Positions 1-5,335 of a stretch of DNA of 5,335 nucleotides are shown one piece after another. The DNA comes from an uncultured Phycisphaerales bacterium. Lineage in GTDB: Bacteria > Planctomycetota > Phycisphaerae > Phycisphaerales > UBA1924. A program made the translations under genes and the position numbers. The stretch lies in the NCBI GenBank assembly GCA_937891445.1, contig CALAFV010000160.1, forward strand, positions 1 to 5,335, given 5' to 3'. The first letter of the stretch is position 1, and each line of letters opens with the position of its first letter. Below the pieces are notes generated by a model, which was given only the letters and a program-made list of their open reading frames with translations, made no database searches and was not told where the DNA came from.

Positions 1-471
1 CCCGCCCAACCCGCGCACCGGCCCCGACGCCGGCAGCAGCAGCCCTTGGAGCCCCGCCACGCTCGCGGCCATCAGCACCGCGCCGAGGATCCGCACGCCC
101 AGGTGCCCCGTGCGCCGACCGGAGGCCATCACCCCCACGTGCAGCCCCCACAGCGCAATGAGCACCCACAGCCCCACCCCGAACATCTCATACCCGTAGT
201 ACGCCACGGCCGCCCCGAACCGCCCGCACCAGTTCGCCACCGGATCGTTCACCGGGACAACCGACGCCGACGGCGGGTCCGCCGGATCGAAACTGATCGC
301 GCTGATGGCCACGAACAGCCACAGCGCCGCCAGCCCGAGCCACAGCACGCGCTGCCAGAGCAGGGATGGGTCGCCCCCCAACGCCGCCGCGGCCGACGAT
401 GCGCCGCGACCGCCCCGTCCCCGCGCAGCCCAACCCCGTCCCGCATCGCGAGAGATCACATGCTCAGCCAT
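1..471 (-). CDS. ftsK: DNA translocase FtsK/SpoIIIE, N-terminal membrane domain (partial)
   Basis: The reading frame starts at an ATG at 471 and is open for 157 codons to the left edge, so only the N-terminus is present. After a Gly/Arg/Ala-rich cytoplasmic tail (residues 1-37) comes a hydrophobic segment at about 39-61 that ends in SFDPADP (60-66). An extracytoplasmic loop with NWCGRFGA (80-87) follows, then hydrophobic segments at about 86-112 and 124-147. The pattern of a first helix, S-x-DP-x-DP, an NW-x-G loop and further helices is that of the FtsK 4TM domain. In the family this domain anchors a hexameric motor at the division septum that pumps chromosome ends and brings XerCD to dif. 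The RecA-like motor and gamma domain lie outside the window. An in-frame TGA lies 12 codons upstream with no other ATG, GTG or TTG between, so the start is well fixed. No clear Shine-Dalgarno sequence is visible. It is transcribed in the same direction as the dehydrogenase but lies 568 bases away, so it probably has its own promoter. Confidence 0.85.
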   Translation of the reverse strand, partial: MAEHVISRDAGRGWAARGRGGRGASSAAAALGGDPSLLWQRVLWLGLAALWLFVAISAISFDPADPPSASVVPVNDPVANWCGRFGAAVAYYGYEMFGVGLWVLIALWGLHVGVMASGRRTGHLGVRILGAVLMAASVAGLQGLLLPASGPVRGLGG

Positions 472-625
472 AGATCGGGGGATATCGGCACCCTCTGCGC
501 ACGGGGGTCAGAAGTCCGGAAACACTGAACCCCCCTGAACAGGTGGCTCCACCGGGCACGCGCAGCCCCGACCCCGCCCCGCGCATGCGCCACCGCAACC
601 ATCGCGCAAAAACCGCGCGGAAGAC

Positions 626-653
626 TTGCGAGCCGAACCAAAGCCGGTATGGT
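626..653 (+). promoter_or_regulatory. Possible sigma70-like promoter facing an apparently gene-less region
   Basis: TTGCGA (626-631) and TATGGT (648-653) are separated by 16 bases, a fair match to the TTGACA/TATAAT layout with slightly short spacing. No protein gene lies downstream on the plus strand before the convergent dehydrogenase. If it is active, the product would be a non-coding or antisense transcript running into the hairpins at 837-914. Chance matches of this quality are common, so this is weak. Confidence 0.2.
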
Positions 654-764
654 GGCGCGCAGTCGGCCACCGGGACCCACCCGGTACTCGCCATGGTTCT
701 CCACCCGGGCCGGCGCCTCCCACGCCCACCCGTGCAAGCGTCCTTTCACGGCCGACATGAAGGA

Positions 765-779
765 TGGACTCCGAGTCCA
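765..779. repeat. Near-perfect 15-base palindrome
   Basis: TGGACTC and GAGTCCA are perfect 7-base arms around a single central C. Such short symmetric sites can bind dimeric regulators. It lies about 300 bases upstream of the ftsK start, which is far for an operator, and no function can be assigned. Confidence 0.3.
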
Positions 780-836
780 GAGCCACGGACGGGAGTGCGC
801 AGCCGGGGGCGGAAAGAGGGAGGGGCGGGGCGAGCG

Positions 837-863
837 TCGCCGGCGGCGAGGAGGCGCCGGCGA
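837..863. repeat. Inverted repeat (9-bp stem, 9-base loop)
   Basis: TCGCCGGCG (837-845) is matched by its reverse complement CGCCGGCGA (855-863), separated by a purine-rich 9-base loop. The stem is almost all G/C and would be stable in RNA from either strand. There is no T-run on either side, so it is not a classical intrinsic terminator. It is the outermost of three consecutive hairpins between the dehydrogenase and ftsK. Confidence 0.55.
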
Positions 864-870
864 TACTCCA

Positions 871-906
871 CGGGCCGCCGCGCTTGCGTCGTGGCGCGGC
901 GGCCTG
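871..906. repeat. Strong GC hairpin (11-bp perfect stem), possible weak plus-strand terminator
   Basis: GGCCGCCGCGC (873-883) pairs perfectly with GCGCGGCGGCC (894-904) around a 10-base loop. A G-T wobble (872/905) and a C-G pair (871/906) extend it to 13 positions. On the plus strand the stem is followed after a few bases by TTTT (911-914), a weak terminator-like arrangement. On the minus strand, the direction of the flanking genes, no T-run follows. Eleven consecutive pairs exceed what is usual by chance, although GC-rich DNA raises the background. Confidence 0.55.
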
Positions 907-915
907 TCGCTTTTC

Positions 916-1039
916 ACAGCACACAGCGGCACACCACACACCACACATCACACATCACACACAGCGACCCCGCGCACTGGCGCGGGCATGGCGTCTCCTA
1001 TGTGTGCTGTGTGCTGTGTGCTGTGCCGCTGTGTGCTGT
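916..1039. repeat. Long hairpin with CACACA heptad repeats, adjoining the dehydrogenase stop codon
   Basis: The outer 18 bases at 916-933 are the exact reverse complement of 1022-1039. Inward, the left side carries heptads of the form C/T-CACACA (934-961) and the right side carries three TGTGTGC heptads (1001-1021). Each heptad pairs over six bases and is mismatched only at its first base (934, 941 and 948 against 1021, 1014 and 1007). A last 7-base block, 949-955 with 1000-1006, closes the stem. In total 37 of 40 positions pair. The 44-base loop holds its own 7-bp hairpin, CCCGCGC (969-975) with GCGCGGG (980-986) around ACTG. The right arm ends one base before the stop codon of the dehydrogenase gene, so the hairpin would form in the 3' end of that mRNA. 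No T-run follows in that direction. It could be an mRNA-end structure, a terminator of unusual type, or a small dispersed palindromic element. No transposase or obvious target duplication was seen. Confidence 0.8.
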
Positions 1040-2593
1040 CTACCCCCGCACCACCGGGTCCCGTGTCATCACCCCGTTGACCAGGCGCAAAATCCCCAGC
1101 GGGTTGGTGTCCTGCAACTCCGGCGGCAGCAACTCGTCCGGACAGTTCTGGAAGCACACCGGCCGGCACCAGCGCTCGATCGCCAGCGGTCCCACGGCCG
1201 TCGTGTCCGGCCGGTTCGTCGCCGGCCACGGCCCCCCGTGCACCATCCCCGCCGCCACGCGCACCCCAGTCGGCACGCCGTTGATCACCACCCGCCCCGC
1301 CACCCGCGCCAGCAGGTCGATGATCCGCTGCTCCCGGTGCCCCACCACGCTCCCGAGATACACGCACGCGACCAGTTGCCCCCACGGCCCTTCGCTGCTC
1401 CCCAGCAGCACCTTCTCCAGCCGCTCGATCTCACCCCCATCGGTGTGCACCACGATCGCCGCCGGCCCGAAGATCTCCTCCCGATACCGCGGCTCGGCCA
1501 GCCTGTCCTCAAAGCGATCGACCTCCGCCAGCGCCGGCGCGGCCAGCCGCTCGCTGCCGCCCTCCGCCGCGCCCCGGTGCACGACCGCCCCATCCGCCGA
1601 CCCGCGCGCCACCTCCTCAAGCCGGTCCACATACCCCCGCCGCACGCGCTGCGAGAGCATCTCCCGCGCCGGCGATGAGACCAGCGCCTCGCGCAGCCGC
1701 GCCACGATCGGATCATCCCCGCCGTCCGTCCCCCGCGGCCGGTCGATCACCACCACGCCCGTGTTGGTGCACTGCTGCCCAAACCGCCCCAGGATCGACG
1801 CCCCAAGTTCCGCCGCGATCTGCTCGCCGCGCTCCTCGGCCGCCGCCCGTGTGATCACGGCGACGTTGCAACTCCCCATCTCCGCGAACACCGGGATGGG
1901 CGCGGGCCGCTCGCGCGCCAGCCTTTCGATCGCCATCCCCCCGCCGCGCGACCCCGTGAACCCCACCGCCGCCACCAGCGGGTGCTGCACCAGCAGCCGC
2001 GCGGGCGCAACGTCGTCCGGGTCTTCGTTCTCCACGTACCCCAGCAGGTTCTCGTCCGCACCGGCGCTGCGGATCGCGCGGCGGGCAATCGACGCAATCA
2101 GCCGCCCCGTCGCCGGGTGCGCCGGATGCTCCTTGACCACGACCCCGCACCCCGCCGCCAATGCGCTGGCCGTATCCCCGCCGCACACCCCGTAGGCCAG
2201 CGGGAAGTTGCTGGCCCCGAAGACCGCCACCACCTCTCCCAGCGGCCGGAGCATCTTCCGCACGTCGTGGTTCGGCCCGATCACCGCCGCCGGATCGCTG
2301 CGCTTCGTGTCGATCGCCGCCCGCACCCATGCCCCTTCGCGGATCACATCCGCGAACATGCGGAGCGTCCCCGTCATGCGGGCCATCTCGGGCTTCAGTT
2401 CCTCAACGGTGAGGGCCGTCTCGCGCGCCGCCGTCTCCAGAATCTCCGCCGATGCGCCGTCCAGCGCCGCGGCGATCGCCTCCAGCACCGCGACGCGCTG
2501 CTGGCGCGACCGCCCTACGCCCGCGGCGGCCGCCGCGGCACGCTCGACAACCTCCCCGACCCCGGCCCGCACGGCCTCATCGCTGCTCACCAC
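1040..2593 (-). CDS. Alpha-ketoglutaric semialdehyde dehydrogenase-type aldehyde dehydrogenase
   Basis: This complete 517-residue protein of the NAD(P)-dependent aldehyde dehydrogenase superfamily should oxidise 2,5-dioxopentanoate to 2-oxoglutarate. That is the last step of non-phosphorylative pentose, glucarate/galactarate or hydroxyproline breakdown, in the cytoplasm. Visible motifs are FGASNFPLAYG (125-135, oxyanion Asn129), VVVKEHPAHP (151-160, cofactor-binding Lys154), GFTGSR (211-216), FAEMGSCN (236-243, general base Glu238) and GQQCTNTG (272-279, catalytic Cys275). EEIFGP lies at 372-377 and HGGPWPAT at 452-459. The KEHPAHP, HGGPWPAT and C-terminal NPLG segments (497-500) are typical of the KGSADH group as opposed to betaine or succinate semialdehyde enzymes. 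All catalytic residues are present and the length is usual for the family. The start is GTG at 2593 or the adjacent GTG at 2590. An AGGGG sits 5 and 8 bases upstream respectively, and an in-frame stop lies at 2669-2671. No sugar-acid dehydratase or transporter is adjacent, so the physiological substrate is inferred from family only. Confidence 0.88.
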   Translation of the reverse strand: MVSSDEAVRAGVGEVVERAAAAAAGVGRSRQQRVAVLEAIAAALDGASAEILETAARETALTVEELKPEMARMTGTLRMFADVIREGAWVRAAIDTKRSDPAAVIGPNHDVRKMLRPLGEVVAVFGASNFPLAYGVCGGDTASALAAGCGVVVKEHPAHPATGRLIASIARRAIRSAGADENLLGYVENEDPDDVAPARLLVQHPLVAAVGFTGSRGGGMAIERLARERPAPIPVFAEMGSCNVAVITRAAAEERGEQIAAELGASILGRFGQQCTNTGVVVIDRPRGTDGGDDPIVARLREALVSSPAREMLSQRVRRGYVDRLEEVARGSADGAVVHRGAAEGGSERLAAPALAEVDRFEDRLAEPRYREEIFGPAAIVVHTDGGEIERLEKVLLGSSEGPWGQLVACVYLGSVVGHREQRIIDLLARVAGRVVINGVPTGVRVAAGMVHGGPWPATNRPDTTAVGPLAIERWCRPVCFQNCPDELLPPELQDTNPLGILRLVNGVMTRDPVVRG

Positions 2594-2598
2594 TGCAA

Positions 2599-2603
2599 CC
2601 CCT
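2599..2603 (-). promoter_or_regulatory. Ribosome binding site of the dehydrogenase gene
   Basis: AGGGG on the minus strand lies 5 bases before the GTG at 2593 and 8 bases before the GTG at 2590. It supports initiation at this GTG pair, with the second giving the more usual spacing. It is the only clear Shine-Dalgarno-like site among the gene starts in the window. Confidence 0.5.
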
Positions 2604-2710
2604 GAAACTGCGGCGACTTCCGACGCTTCGGCGCACGGCCGACGCTCAGACCCCGCGCCACCCCAAGCCTATGCGACCCCCGACCTCTCCCCCGTTCGCC
2701 CGCCTTTCGG

Positions 2711-2716
2711 TATGCT
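2711..2716 (+). promoter_or_regulatory. Possible -10 element for a leaderless yifB transcript
   Basis: TATGCT lies 9 bases before the ATG of the YifB-type gene. Transcription starting about 7 bases after the hexamer would begin at about 2723-2726, at or just before the start codon, which would fit the lack of any Shine-Dalgarno sequence there. No good -35 hexamer is seen at the expected distance (about 2688-2693 is C-rich), so this remains a suggestion. Confidence 0.25.
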
Positions 2717-2725
2717 CTCCGAACT

Positions 2726-4369
2726 ATGCTCGCCCGGGTTCAGTCCTACCTGCTCCAGGGAATCGACGCCCTCCCCTGCGAAGTCGAGATCGACGTTGAC
2801 GAGACCGCCGGCGGCGGCTCCGACGGCCAGGGCCGGGCGCTGATCGTCGGCCTCCCCGACGCGGCGGTGAAGGAATCGCTCGAGCGCGTCCGCTCCGCAC
2901 TCTCCAACTGCGGCTACTCCTTCCCGCTGGGCAAGACGCTGATCAACCTCGCCCCCGCCGACGTCCGCAAGGAAGGCCCGCTGTACGACCTGCCCATCGC
3001 GCTGGGCGTGCTCATGAACACCGGCGTCGTGCGCTCCCCCGCCGCGCGCCAGACCGGCCGCCGCACGCCCCGCGGCTACCCCGTTCCCGCCCCCGCCGGC
3101 GCCCAAGCCGCGGCGACCGCCACCGCCGACGACGCCCCCGACTTTGAGCCCCTCGACCCGCGCGAGTACCTCTTCGCCGGCGAACTGGCCCTCGACGGCC
3201 GCCTCCGGCCCGTCCGCGGCGTCATCGCGATGGCCGCGCTGGCCAAGAGCCTCGGCAAGCGCGGGGTCGTTGTTCCTGCTGACAACGCCGCCGAGGCCTC
3301 GCTCGTCCCCGGCATCGAGGCCATCGGCGTCGCGACGCTCGTCGAACTGGTCGGCATGCTCCAGGGCCAACTCGACCCCGCGCCGCACCCGCCGCTCGAT
3401 ATCGAGTCCCTCCTCCGCACCGCCGCCGCCCCCGTGGACTTCGCCGACGTCCGCGGCCAGGAGGCCGTCAAGCGCGCCATCACCGTCGCCGCGGCGGGGG
3501 CCCACAACATCGTCATGCTCGGCCCCGCCGGCACCGGCAAGACGATGATGGCCCGAGCCCTGCCGGGCATCCTCCCGCCGCTGAGCGCCGACGAGGCCAT
3601 CGAGATCACGCGCATCTACTCCGCCGCCGGCGCGCTGCCGCCGGGCGAGGGGCTGATCAAACTCCGCCCCGTGCGTGCCCCGCACCACACCGCCTCCGCC
3701 GCGGCGATCGTCGGCGGCGGGATCGTCCCGCGCCCCGGCGAGATCTCCCTGGCCCACCGCGGCGTCCTCTTCCTCGACGAACTCCCCGAGTTCCCCAGAT
3801 TCGTGCTCGAAACGCTCCGCCAGCCGCTGGAGGACCACGTCGTCACGATCGCCCGCGCCCACTCCGCCGTGCGTTTCCCGGCCAGTTTCATGCTCGTGTG
3901 CGCGATGAACCCCACGCCCAAGGGCGACATGCCCACCAGCGAGGTCTCGCGCCGCGCGATGGAGCAGTACCTCAGCCGCCTCAGCGGCCCGCTGATCGAC
4001 CGCATCGACATCCACGTCGAGGCCCCCGCCGTCCCGTGGAAGCAACTCTCCAGCGCCCCCGTCGGCACCTCCAGCGCCCAGATGCGCGAGCAGGTCCTCG
4101 CCGCCCGCGAGCGCCAGGCCGCGCGCCAGGGCGCCTCCACGCCCAACAGCCGTCTCACCGGCCGCCAACTCGACACGCTCGCCCCGATGGACGACGCCGC
4201 GCGGGCGATGATCGGCCAGGCCATGACCGAACTGGGCCTCTCCGCCCGCGCGTACGACAAGATCCGCCGCGTCGCCCGTACCATCGCGGACCTCGACGGC
4301 GCCGACACCATCGGCGTCCCCCACGTCGGCGAAGCCATCGGTTACCGCCTCCTGGATCGCAAGATATGA
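2726..4369 (+). CDS. YifB/ComM family Mg-chelatase-like AAA+ ATPase
   Basis: This complete 547-residue protein belongs to the YifB/ComM family. Characterised ComM forms a hexameric ring that drives branch migration during integration of transforming DNA, and many non-competent bacteria also carry it. The N-terminal S16/ChlI-fold domain covers about residues 1-210, with VGLPDAAVKES (41-51), NLAPADVRKEG (74-84) and YLFAGELALDG (148-158). The AAA+ core has Walker A GPAGTGKT (266-273), Walker B VLFLDE (347-352), sensor-1 Asn395 in AMNP and the RLSGPLIDRID segment (418-428). The C-terminal Mg-chelatase domain ends with LSARAYDKIRRVARTIADLDG (505-525), the usual sensor-2 region. Two points differ from many homologues. 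The CPCG zinc-like motif after AMNP is replaced by PTPKG, and an Ala/Pro/Thr-rich insert fills about 103-142. The MLARVQS start is the usual one for the family, and no Shine-Dalgarno sequence precedes it. Its stop overlaps the next gene by four bases, so the two are probably co-transcribed. Confidence 0.95.
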   Translation: MLARVQSYLLQGIDALPCEVEIDVDETAGGGSDGQGRALIVGLPDAAVKESLERVRSALSNCGYSFPLGKTLINLAPADVRKEGPLYDLPIALGVLMNTGVVRSPAARQTGRRTPRGYPVPAPAGAQAAATATADDAPDFEPLDPREYLFAGELALDGRLRPVRGVIAMAALAKSLGKRGVVVPADNAAEASLVPGIEAIGVATLVELVGMLQGQLDPAPHPPLDIESLLRTAAAPVDFADVRGQEAVKRAITVAAAGAHNIVMLGPAGTGKTMMARALPGILPPLSADEAIEITRIYSAAGALPPGEGLIKLRPVRAPHHTASAAAIVGGGIVPRPGEISLAHRGVLFLDELPEFPRFVLETLRQPLEDHVVTIARAHSAVRFPASFMLVCAMNPTPKGDMPTSEVSRRAMEQYLSRLSGPLIDRIDIHVEAPAVPWKQLSSAPVGTSSAQMREQVLAARERQAARQGASTPNSRLTGRQLDTLAPMDDAARAMIGQAMTELGLSARAYDKIRRVARTIADLDGADTIGVPHVGEAIGYRLLDRKI

Positions 4370-5275
4370 GCCCCCTCCCCCGCACCGCCCGCGCAACGAT
4401 CACGTCGCTGATTACAAAGCACCGCCTTGAGGCCTACGCCGATCAACTCCGCGGCGGGATCGTCCCCGCGTTCAAACTCGTCACCGCGCCGGAAAGCAAA
4501 GCACGCACCATCCCCGACGTCGAAGTTCGGCGGCGAGCCCCACCTCGCCTGGGATGAGCCGTGGCCGTCGCACAACGGCCGCCCGCTGCACTTCCTCGCC
4601 CAGATCCGCCTGAGCGAGATCCCCAAAGGCCACCTCCCCCGCGGCCTGCTCCCCGAGCGCGGCTGGCTCCGCCTGTGGCTCGACACGCTGGGGTACCGCA
4701 TCGAGGACAGCGTCGATCCGGGCAAGTTCCGCATCACGTTCGAACCGGACGAATCGCGGCTGCTCCAGACCAGGCCGTGGCCCCTGTTCGACGAGCGCCG
4801 ACTCCCCGACTGGGGCGAACGGTGGCGCCCGTTCCCAGAAGCCCCGATGACCTTCGAACCCATCCTGTGCCTCGATCACCGCGTCTGGCGGCAGTTGAAC
4901 GCCGCGATCTGGGATGCCGAGGGCCCCGACGGCGAAGACCGGCTGTCGGCCTTCATCGAGAAGATCCAGGCGGAACGGCGCGAAGCGAACCACCGCCTCC
5001 TCGGCGACGTCATCGAACTGCAATCCGACATGCGGGAGGAATGCGAGCGCCACGCCCGCGGCCTGACGATCTTCGACGACGTCAGCAATCGCCTCCAGCG
5101 CACGATCAACACCGCCAAGGACCGCTGGCGCCTGCTCGTCCGCCTCGATTCGCAGCGCCACCCCATGAACTGGTGCTGGGGCGACGCCGGCGCGCTCAAC
5201 TGGTTCATACGCGACGACGACCTCAAGCAGCGAGCCTTCCACCGCGCCTGCGGCGTCTGGGACAATGGTGGCTGA
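4366..5275 (+). pseudogene. DUF1963 (YwqG-like) protein gene, split by one apparent frameshift
   Basis: Two reading frames together give one DUF1963 protein. The first frame starts at ATG 4366 and encodes about 50 plausible residues, including ITKHRLEAYADQLR (16-29) and PAFKLVTAPESK (34-45). It then turns into Arg-rich sequence and stops at 4555-4557. The second frame, +1 relative to the first, carries SKFGGEPHL from 4520 and runs to the TGA at 5273-5275. Removing one base at about 4512-4519 gives a 302-residue protein. Family landmarks in it are SKFGG (52-56), RPLHFLAQIRLSEIP (72-86), LPERGWLRLWLD (95-106), HRLLGD (209-214), RWRLLVRLDS (253-262) and WGDAGALNWFIRDDDL (271-286). The C-terminal frame is fully preserved, so the lesion is recent, a sequencing or assembly error in CCCC (4512-4515), or a programmed shift. 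On its own the second frame could only start inside the gene, for example at TTG 4427, and would lack the true N-terminus. The molecular function of the family is unknown to me. The ATGA overlap with yifB suggests translational coupling. Confidence 0.8.
4510..4522 (+). other. Probable frameshift site in the DUF1963 gene
   Basis: In the upstream frame this reads ATC CCC GAC GTC, and in the downstream frame ACG TCG AAG begins at 4517. Deleting one C from the CCCC run (4512-4515) joins them as IPTSKFGG, which reads like a normal DUF1963 sequence. Removing one A from the AAA near 4489-4491 would also restore the frame. A C-run length error is the simplest cause. Slippage of tRNA-Pro on CCC is a less likely alternative. 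Confidence 0.6.
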
Positions 5276-5335
5276 GGCGAAGAGAGCGCGGAGGCGCGGA
5301 GAAGGACTGAGGACTTAGTTGGGGAGGTTGGGGGC
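5276..5335. repeat. Purine-rich tail with short GCGCGGAG-type repeat (partial intergenic)
   Basis: After the DUF1963 stop the plus strand is almost free of pyrimidine runs and contains two near-tandem copies of a GCGCGGAG-like unit between about 5286 and 5302, followed by G/A-rich sequence to the edge. I recall similar purine-rich GCGGAG-type repeats from intergenic regions of many environmental bacterial genomes, but I cannot check copy number here. No hairpin terminator or gene start is visible in these 60 bases. Confidence 0.4.

Larger units (their letters stand above)
472..836. other. Intergenic region without a convincing gene (left part)
   Basis: This stretch should hold the promoter of the leftward ftsK gene, but I see no convincing -35/-10 pair on the minus strand. 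The open frames here have Arg/Pro/Ala-rich translations, resemble no family I recognise and overlap each other in several frames, so I treat them as chance frames in GC-rich DNA. Small features seen are a CTGAAC direct repeat spaced by four C's at about 523-538, a GGTGG/CCACC inverted repeat near 542-553, a plus-strand promoter-like pair at 626-653 and a 15-base palindrome at 765-779. No tRNA cloverleaf was seen. Confidence 0.5.

Noticed and set aside
46..528. Plus-strand open frame of 160 codons over the ftsK start
   Set aside because: It is antisense to a frame with clear FtsK membrane-domain features, and its translation is His/Pro/Arg-rich with no family resemblance.
456..951. Overlapping minus-strand open frames of 147 and 162 codons upstream of ftsK
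   Set aside because: They overlap each other in different frames, have Arg/Pro/Ala-rich translations without recognisable motifs, and start inside the CACACA repeat of the hairpin. Long chance frames are expected at this GC content.
916..1039. CRISPR array or insertion sequence ends
   Set aside because: The repeat units are 7 bases without spacers, and no transposase frame lies between the inverted arms. The inner region is only about 88 bases, and no target-site duplication is visible at 915/1040.
916..1039. Classical rho-independent terminator of the dehydrogenase gene
   Set aside because: The minus-strand sequence after the stem reads GAAAAGCGAC with no T-run, so the standard pattern is not met even though the stem is strong.
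543..2195. Plus-strand open frame of 550 codons
   Set aside because: It runs antisense through the dehydrogenase gene, which has every catalytic motif. The plus-strand translation is Ser/Arg/Pro/Thr-rich low complexity.
3911..3928. Loss of the CPCG motif in the YifB-type ATPase as a sign of inactivation
   Set aside because: As I recall, the E. coli and Haemophilus homologues also lack these cysteines and have NPSPTG at this place, and here the Walker A, Walker B and sensor residues are all intact.
2669..4396. Minus-strand open frame of 575 codons
   Set aside because: It lies opposite the YifB-type gene and translates into Gly/Asp/Ala/Val-rich sequence typical of the antisense of GC-rich codons.

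Overview
The window is 5335 bases of very GC-rich DNA (by eye near 70%, with G/C in most third codon positions). It looks like an ordinary chromosomal segment from a bacterium. The sequence of the FtsK membrane domain and the general style of the genes suggest a planctomycete, perhaps of the Phycisphaerae. That is an impression from memory and was not tested by a search.

Layout. Positions 1-471 (minus strand) hold the first 157 codons of an FtsK/SpoIIIE-type DNA translocase, which runs off the left edge. Positions 472-1039 are a long gap without a convincing gene. Its right part is a run of strong inverted repeats, ending in a roughly 124-base hairpin built from CACACA heptads that touches the stop codon of the next gene. 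Positions 1040-2593 (minus) encode a complete aldehyde dehydrogenase of the alpha-ketoglutaric semialdehyde dehydrogenase type. A 132-base divergent spacer follows. Positions 2726-4369 (plus) encode a complete YifB/ComM-type AAA+ ATPase. Its stop overlaps the start of a DUF1963 (YwqG-like) gene at 4366-5275 by four bases, and that gene is split by one apparent frameshift near 4512-4519. The last 60 bases are purine-rich, with a short GCGCGGAG-type repeat.

The genes do not form one pathway. FtsK acts in chromosome segregation at the septum, and ComM-type proteins act in branch migration during recombination or natural transformation. The dehydrogenase is catabolic, oxidising the semialdehyde that arises from sugar acids or hydroxyproline. 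Only yifB and the DUF1963 gene are tightly coupled. I found no phage, transposase, CRISPR, rRNA or tRNA. The points most worth a second look are the heptad-phased hairpin after the dehydrogenase gene, the string of hairpins beside it, and the frameshift in the DUF1963 gene.
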